Below, piece after piece: positions 30,741 through 32,633 of a DNA stretch of 32,633 nucleotides (its first letter is position 1; each line of letters starts with the position of its first letter). The position numbers and the translations under genes are program-made. The stretch is from Leptospira interrogans (lineage in GTDB: Bacteria > Spirochaetota > Leptospiria > Leptospirales > Leptospiraceae). The DNA is taken from positions 25,429 to 58,061 of the forward strand of contig NZ_FTNA01000026.1 in NCBI RefSeq assembly GCF_900156205.1, read 5' to 3'. The notes beneath the pieces were generated by a model. The model saw nothing but the letters and a program-made list of their open reading frames with translations, was not told the DNA's origin and did not search any database.

Positions 30741-31435
30741 AAACGGGGAAATCGGATAGTTTTTTATTTCAACAGAGCTGCAAGTTTAGAATTTTATAGA
30801 ATTGGGATGTTTTGCATTTTCAAAAACGTATAAGCTTTGTTAGACGCAATTTGTTGGAGCTTTTGTAAGGGGATTTTAGGATAAATTCTTAAACTCGCGA
30901 TCTTTGTCTTCTTATTGTGTTCGTCACTTACTCGGATTAGTTTTGCCAAATTGTTTGATTTTGGTTCGCAATTTTCTTTTTAAGAACGTTCTGTACATAG
31001 TTCTAATCTTATAGTGACAAGCGTTACCATAACCAACCTGACAAGTTAAGGCTGATTTTGGGATAAGAACGATCAAAACATAGGTTTTCGAGCGTCCAAC
31101 AAAAGTAAAACTTTTTACCTGCAAAAAGTATGATTTTCTAATATAGGGTATCTCTCGGATTTTTTACTTTAATTGTCCCCAACGGATGAGTCTCATTGAA
31201 GGAACTCAATGCATGGTTTGTTGGGTAGCGTTTGAAAATTAATTTTTTTATAAGAAATTTTAGTATTTTTCGACAGATTTAAATACTCGTAAAGTTAGAT
31301 CGGGAGTATTTAAGGATCAAAGGTTGACAATCTTCTTTTGCTTGGTGAAATCCTCTGTTAAGATTTTAATATTAAAAATAAATCATATGAAATTATCTGT
31401 TGACTGTTAAACTGAGTTGAGGTATTGAAGGCCTA
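30741..31435. other. Intergenic region
   Basis: About 700 bp with no supportable gene. It contains the second copy of the GCAAAAAGTATGATTTTCTA dispersed repeat (31111-31141). The rest shows no tandem repeat or element ends that I can identify. Confidence 0.5.
31111..31141. repeat. Dispersed short repeat (with 7893-7925)
   Basis: CTTTTTACCTGCAAAAAGTA plus TGATTTTCTA matches 7893-7925 with few differences, in the same orientation. Function unknown. Confidence 0.6.
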
Positions 31436-32281
31436 ATGTCTATATCACAAAGTAAAAAAGCCGAAATGTTCCGTAGTTTGCACGAGCGGGGTACTTTCAT
31501 TATGCCAAATGCCTGGGATGCAGGAAGCGCGCGTATGTTGGTTGGTTCCGGATTCTCGGCGATTGGAACTACCAGCGCGGGAATTGCTTTTGCTGCTGGA
31601 TTGCCAGATCATCAGATTCTAGATCGTGACGTTATGCTCGAATATGTGAGAAATATAGTAGCATCGGTTGATATTCCAGTAAGTGCTGATCTAGAAAGTG
31701 GGTATGGAATAGAACCAGATAAAGTTGCTGAAACTGTTAGGCGGGCTATATCGATAGGAGTAGTGGGTTGTAATATTGAAGATCTGAGTGGCGATAATTC
31801 TTCACCTCTGCTGAATGCTGAGTTAGCTGCCGAACGTATTCACTTTGCTCGTCAAGAAGCAAACGCAGCCGGTTTCGCATTTACTCTAACTGCTAGAACT
31901 GATACGTTTCTTACGAATCATCCCAACGCTTTAGACGAAACGATTCGTCGAGCCGATATGTATCGTAAAGCAGGCGCGGATTGTCTTTTTATTCCGGGAG
32001 TCAATGATATTGAAACGATTGGTAATTTAGTTCGTTCCATCGACTGCCCGCTTAATGTTGTTGTAGGACTCGGTAAAAATAATTTCACCGCAGCCGATTT
32101 ACTGTCTTTAGGTGTAAGACGGATCAGTATTGGAGGAAGTCTTGCCCGTGCTTGTTTTTATTTGATTCATCAGGCTGCGCTTGAAATGTTTAACCGAGGT
32201 ACTTTTAATTTTACAGAAACACAACTTACTCATAAAGAACTTTGTGATTTTTTTGCAGCATTCGAGACAAAAGAAAAATGA
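31436..32281 (+). CDS. Isocitrate lyase / PEP mutase family enzyme
   Basis: A 281-residue TIM-barrel enzyme of the PEP mutase / isocitrate lyase superfamily (PF13714 type). Features: MPNAWDAGSARML near the N-terminus, FSAIGTTSAGIAFAAG, the metal-binding segment PVSADLESGYG, GVVGCNIED, and FTLTARTDTFL. The KKCGH catalytic-loop signature of true isocitrate lyases is absent, so the enzyme is more likely a C-C or P-C bond lyase or hydrolase acting on an oxaloacetate- or phosphonopyruvate-like substrate; the exact reaction is unknown. The ATG follows GAAGG. An IS3-type element begins within about 25-75 bp of its stop, and no neighbour shares its pathway, hinting at an acquired or accessory gene. 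Confidence 0.85.
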   Translation: MSISQSKKAEMFRSLHERGTFIMPNAWDAGSARMLVGSGFSAIGTTSAGIAFAAGLPDHQILDRDVMLEYVRNIVASVDIPVSADLESGYGIEPDKVAETVRRAISIGVVGCNIEDLSGDNSSPLLNAELAAERIHFARQEANAAGFAFTLTARTDTFLTNHPNALDETIRRADMYRKAGADCLFIPGVNDIETIGNLVRSIDCPLNVVVGLGKNNFTAADLLSLGVRRISIGGSLARACFYLIHQAALEMFNRGTFNFTETQLTHKELCDFFAAFETKEK

Positions 32282-32319
32282 AATCTTTTGTTGTAATAAC
32301 CTAGTTACGTAAAAACGGA

Positions 32320-32350
32320 CACCTTTTACTCAGCGAATGAGGTAAAGGTG
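32320..32350 (+). promoter_or_regulatory. Hairpin covering the transposase ribosome-binding site
   Basis: CACCTTTTACTC (32320-32331) pairs with GAGGTAAAGGTG (32339-32350) at 10 of 12 positions around a 7-nt loop. The 3' arm contains the AAAGGTG ribosome site of the OrfA start at 32354. Read-through transcripts would include both arms and could hide the site. Confidence 0.5.
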
Positions 32351-32353
32351 AAT

Positions 32354-32633
<280 letters not shown>

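Noticed and set aside
30924..31124. Open frame of 66 codons on the minus strand downstream of the EEP-family gene
   Set aside because: No ribosome site or recognisable domain; it overlaps a dispersed repeat.

Overview
The window looks like chromosomal DNA from a pathogenic Leptospira of the L. interrogans / kirschneri / noguchii type. The base composition is AT-rich. Housekeeping proteins are of spirochaete type, and lipoproteins have short signal peptides with Leptospira-like lipoboxes. The most telling feature is a tandem pair of PF07598 (DUF1561) 'virulence-modifying' proteins, a family expanded mainly in pathogenic Leptospira. The organism call rests on recognising these families, not on a database search.

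Layout. (1) 1-6022: a 39-bp tandem array, then glyS (minus). Divergent from it is a tightly packed plus-strand cluster: a polytopic membrane protein with a TonB-like C-terminus, a PrsW-type intramembrane protease, prmA, and a PfkB-family sugar/nucleoside kinase; the first three genes overlap by 4 nt. (2) 6023-8096: repeat-rich intergenic DNA with small inverted-repeat elements, one small exported hypothetical protein, and a 46-bp tandem array. (3) 8097-12261 (minus): a probable envelope lipid-export operon (MlaC/Ttg2D-like periplasmic protein, an MMPL/RND permease, a small lipoprotein). (4) 12262-20600: two VM toxin genes in tandem, each with a conserved leader of nearly 500 nt, a terminator-like hairpin and homologous downstream flank. 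The two copies differ by insertion of different small elements at the same place. (5) 21290-22674: a small lipoprotein followed by a larger exported protein, closed by a clear terminator. (6) 22675-28522: more small inverted-repeat elements, a sterol-desaturase-family hydroxylase, a 41-bp array, glyA with a lipoate-ligase-family gene just upstream on the same strand, and a 73-bp array. (7) 28523-end: an exported C-tail-anchored hypothetical protein, a membrane-anchored EEP-fold hydrolase, a PEP-mutase/isocitrate-lyase-family enzyme, and the start of an IS3-family insertion sequence cut by the window edge.

The most interesting points are these. The C-terminal domain of both VM proteins has a papain-like pattern (C-G-x-C-x3-S, then H-A-V, then Asn). 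The two VM genes share a long leader with an AT-rich hairpin whose arms change in a compensatory way. Four tandem arrays with different periods (39, 46, 41, 73 bp) share one core, GTAGTTCCCACA. At least four families of small non-autonomous inverted-repeat elements fill the intergenic DNA, and two of them carry the same hairpin module with compensatory changes. One lipoprotein seems to be best explained by a rare ATT start codon.
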